From Puniceicoccales bacterium (GTDB lineage: Bacteria; Verrucomicrobiota; Verrucomicrobiia; Opitutales; JAIRLG01), in assembly GCA_031278595.1 (NCBI GenBank), contig JAITKE010000027.1, positions 1 to 6,592 of the forward strand: a stretch of 6,592 bases of DNA, given 5' to 3'. Under the pieces are notes generated by a model, which was not told where the DNA came from, made no database searches, and was given only the letters and a program-made list of their open reading frames with translations. Both the position numbers and the translations under genes were made by a program. Positions within the stretch are counted from its first letter, which is position 1. Every line of letters begins with the position of its first letter. This document shows positions 6,404 through 6,592 of this stretch, piece by piece.

Positions 6404-6536
6404 TAAAAGCTGGAAGATCCGTATCCCGCGCCTAGACATCCAGGATGGTTCGCTGAAAGTCAGCGGCGGCAGTCATCTTGATGAGCCCTCTCTCTGGAAA
6501 TAAAAGTAGAGGCCGGAAAATCCGTATCCCAGACAC
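6329..6536 (+). repeat. Tandem duplication of the xseA 3' end, about 106-nt offset
   Basis: The segment starting at CAA 6335 (end of xseA) recurs at CAG 6441. Over the 18 aligned codons to CTC I count 41 of 54 identical bases. Six of the ten differing codons are synonymous, and the peptide keeps QDG-LKV-GG--LDEPSL. The match continues past the stop codons through AAAATCCGTATCCC-like sequence (6414-6427 and 6522-6535). The offset of 106 is one more than a multiple of three, so the second copy is in a different frame from xseA. Confidence 0.85.
6375..6503 (+). CDS. Possible small protein, 42 residues, overlapping the end of xseA
   Basis: The ATG lies inside the xseA tail (CTCGATGAGCCC) in the +1 frame, overlapping by 29 nt, and the ORF ends in TAA at 6501-6503. 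Its N-terminus reads MSPPSSEIDSKSWKIRIP. Its C-terminus, QDGSLKVSGGSHLDEPSLWK, resembles the XseA C-terminus. Mostly third-position differences from the xseA copy suggest past or present selection on the peptide. The overlap would allow translational coupling to xseA. It is not XseB: the length and the XseB helical pattern are both absent. It may equally be a non-coding leftover of a duplication, or an old, longer XseA end separated by a frameshift. Confidence 0.35.
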   Translation: MSPPSSEIDSKSWKIRIPRLDIQDGSLKVSGGSHLDEPSLWK

Positions 6537-6588
6537 CTTGACCTCGGACAGCCTTCGCCTGAAGGCAAACGAGGAGCATTCCCCTTAG
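6481..6588 (+). CDS. Possible second small protein, 35 residues, overlapping the preceding one
   Basis: This ORF starts at the second copy of the GATGAGCCC motif, overlaps the preceding small ORF by 23 nt in the next frame, and ends in TAG at 6586-6588. It begins MSPLSGNKSRGRKIRIP, against MSPPSSEIDSKSWKIRIP in the preceding ORF. The KIRIP block is kept with only third-position changes and a net in-frame length difference. The remainder, with DSLRLKANEEHSP, matches little. Coding status is uncertain, and the window ends four bases later. Confidence 0.28.
   Translation: MSPLSGNKSRGRKIRIPDTLTSDSLRLKANEEHSP
6542..6574 (+). other. Nested hairpin downstream of xseA
   Basis: CCTCG (6542-6546) pairs with CGAGG (6570-6574), enclosing a 6-bp stem GCCTTC/GAAGGC with loop GCCT (6551-6566). 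No run of T follows within the window, so it is only a weak terminator candidate. It could be the beginning of a larger structure cut by the window edge. Confidence 0.45.
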
Positions 6589-6592
6589 TCCC

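Overview
The window looks like a stretch of a moderately GC-rich (about 60%) bacterial chromosome, most plausibly from Verrucomicrobiota or a close PVC relative. This is inferred from paired prepilin-like proteins with a DGHVEW motif of the H-X9-DG type, the style of the housekeeping genes, and weak Shine-Dalgarno sites. I cannot name a genus. There is no phage, transposase or CRISPR locus.

Layout. A mnmA gene (tRNA 2-thiouridylase, + strand, 144-1264) is intact in content but broken by a one-base frameshift near 810. Its stop codon lies in the first unit of a 27-bp tandem repeat (1244-1350) that forms a row of covarying hairpins. A 99-nt four-way-junction repeat follows (1473-1571). On the minus strand, read right to left, come glyA (4851-3601), a short prepilin-like gene (3517-2834) and a longer paralogue with a Gly/Ser linker and an extra C-terminal domain (2677-1634). 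xseA (+, 5150-6403) diverges from glyA. The glyA-xseA intergenic region carries a second four-way-junction repeat (4974-5098) and a pair of 21-bp direct repeats. The 3' end of xseA is duplicated downstream with a 106-nt offset, giving overlapping small reading frames in successive frames up to the window edge. No xseB is visible.

How the genes relate. MnmA (tRNA wobble thiolation), GlyA (serine-glycine-folate one-carbon metabolism) and XseA (exonuclease VII catalytic subunit) are unrelated housekeeping functions. The two prepilin-like genes are tandem paralogues and probably supply a surface or secretion filament.

The most unusual content is in the non-coding DNA. Two dispersed elements share one architecture (an outer stem enclosing three hairpins, with almost no unpaired linker), and compensatory base changes support the outer stem and first hairpin. 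In addition, two unrelated genes (mnmA and xseA) both have their 3' ends repeated in tandem just downstream.
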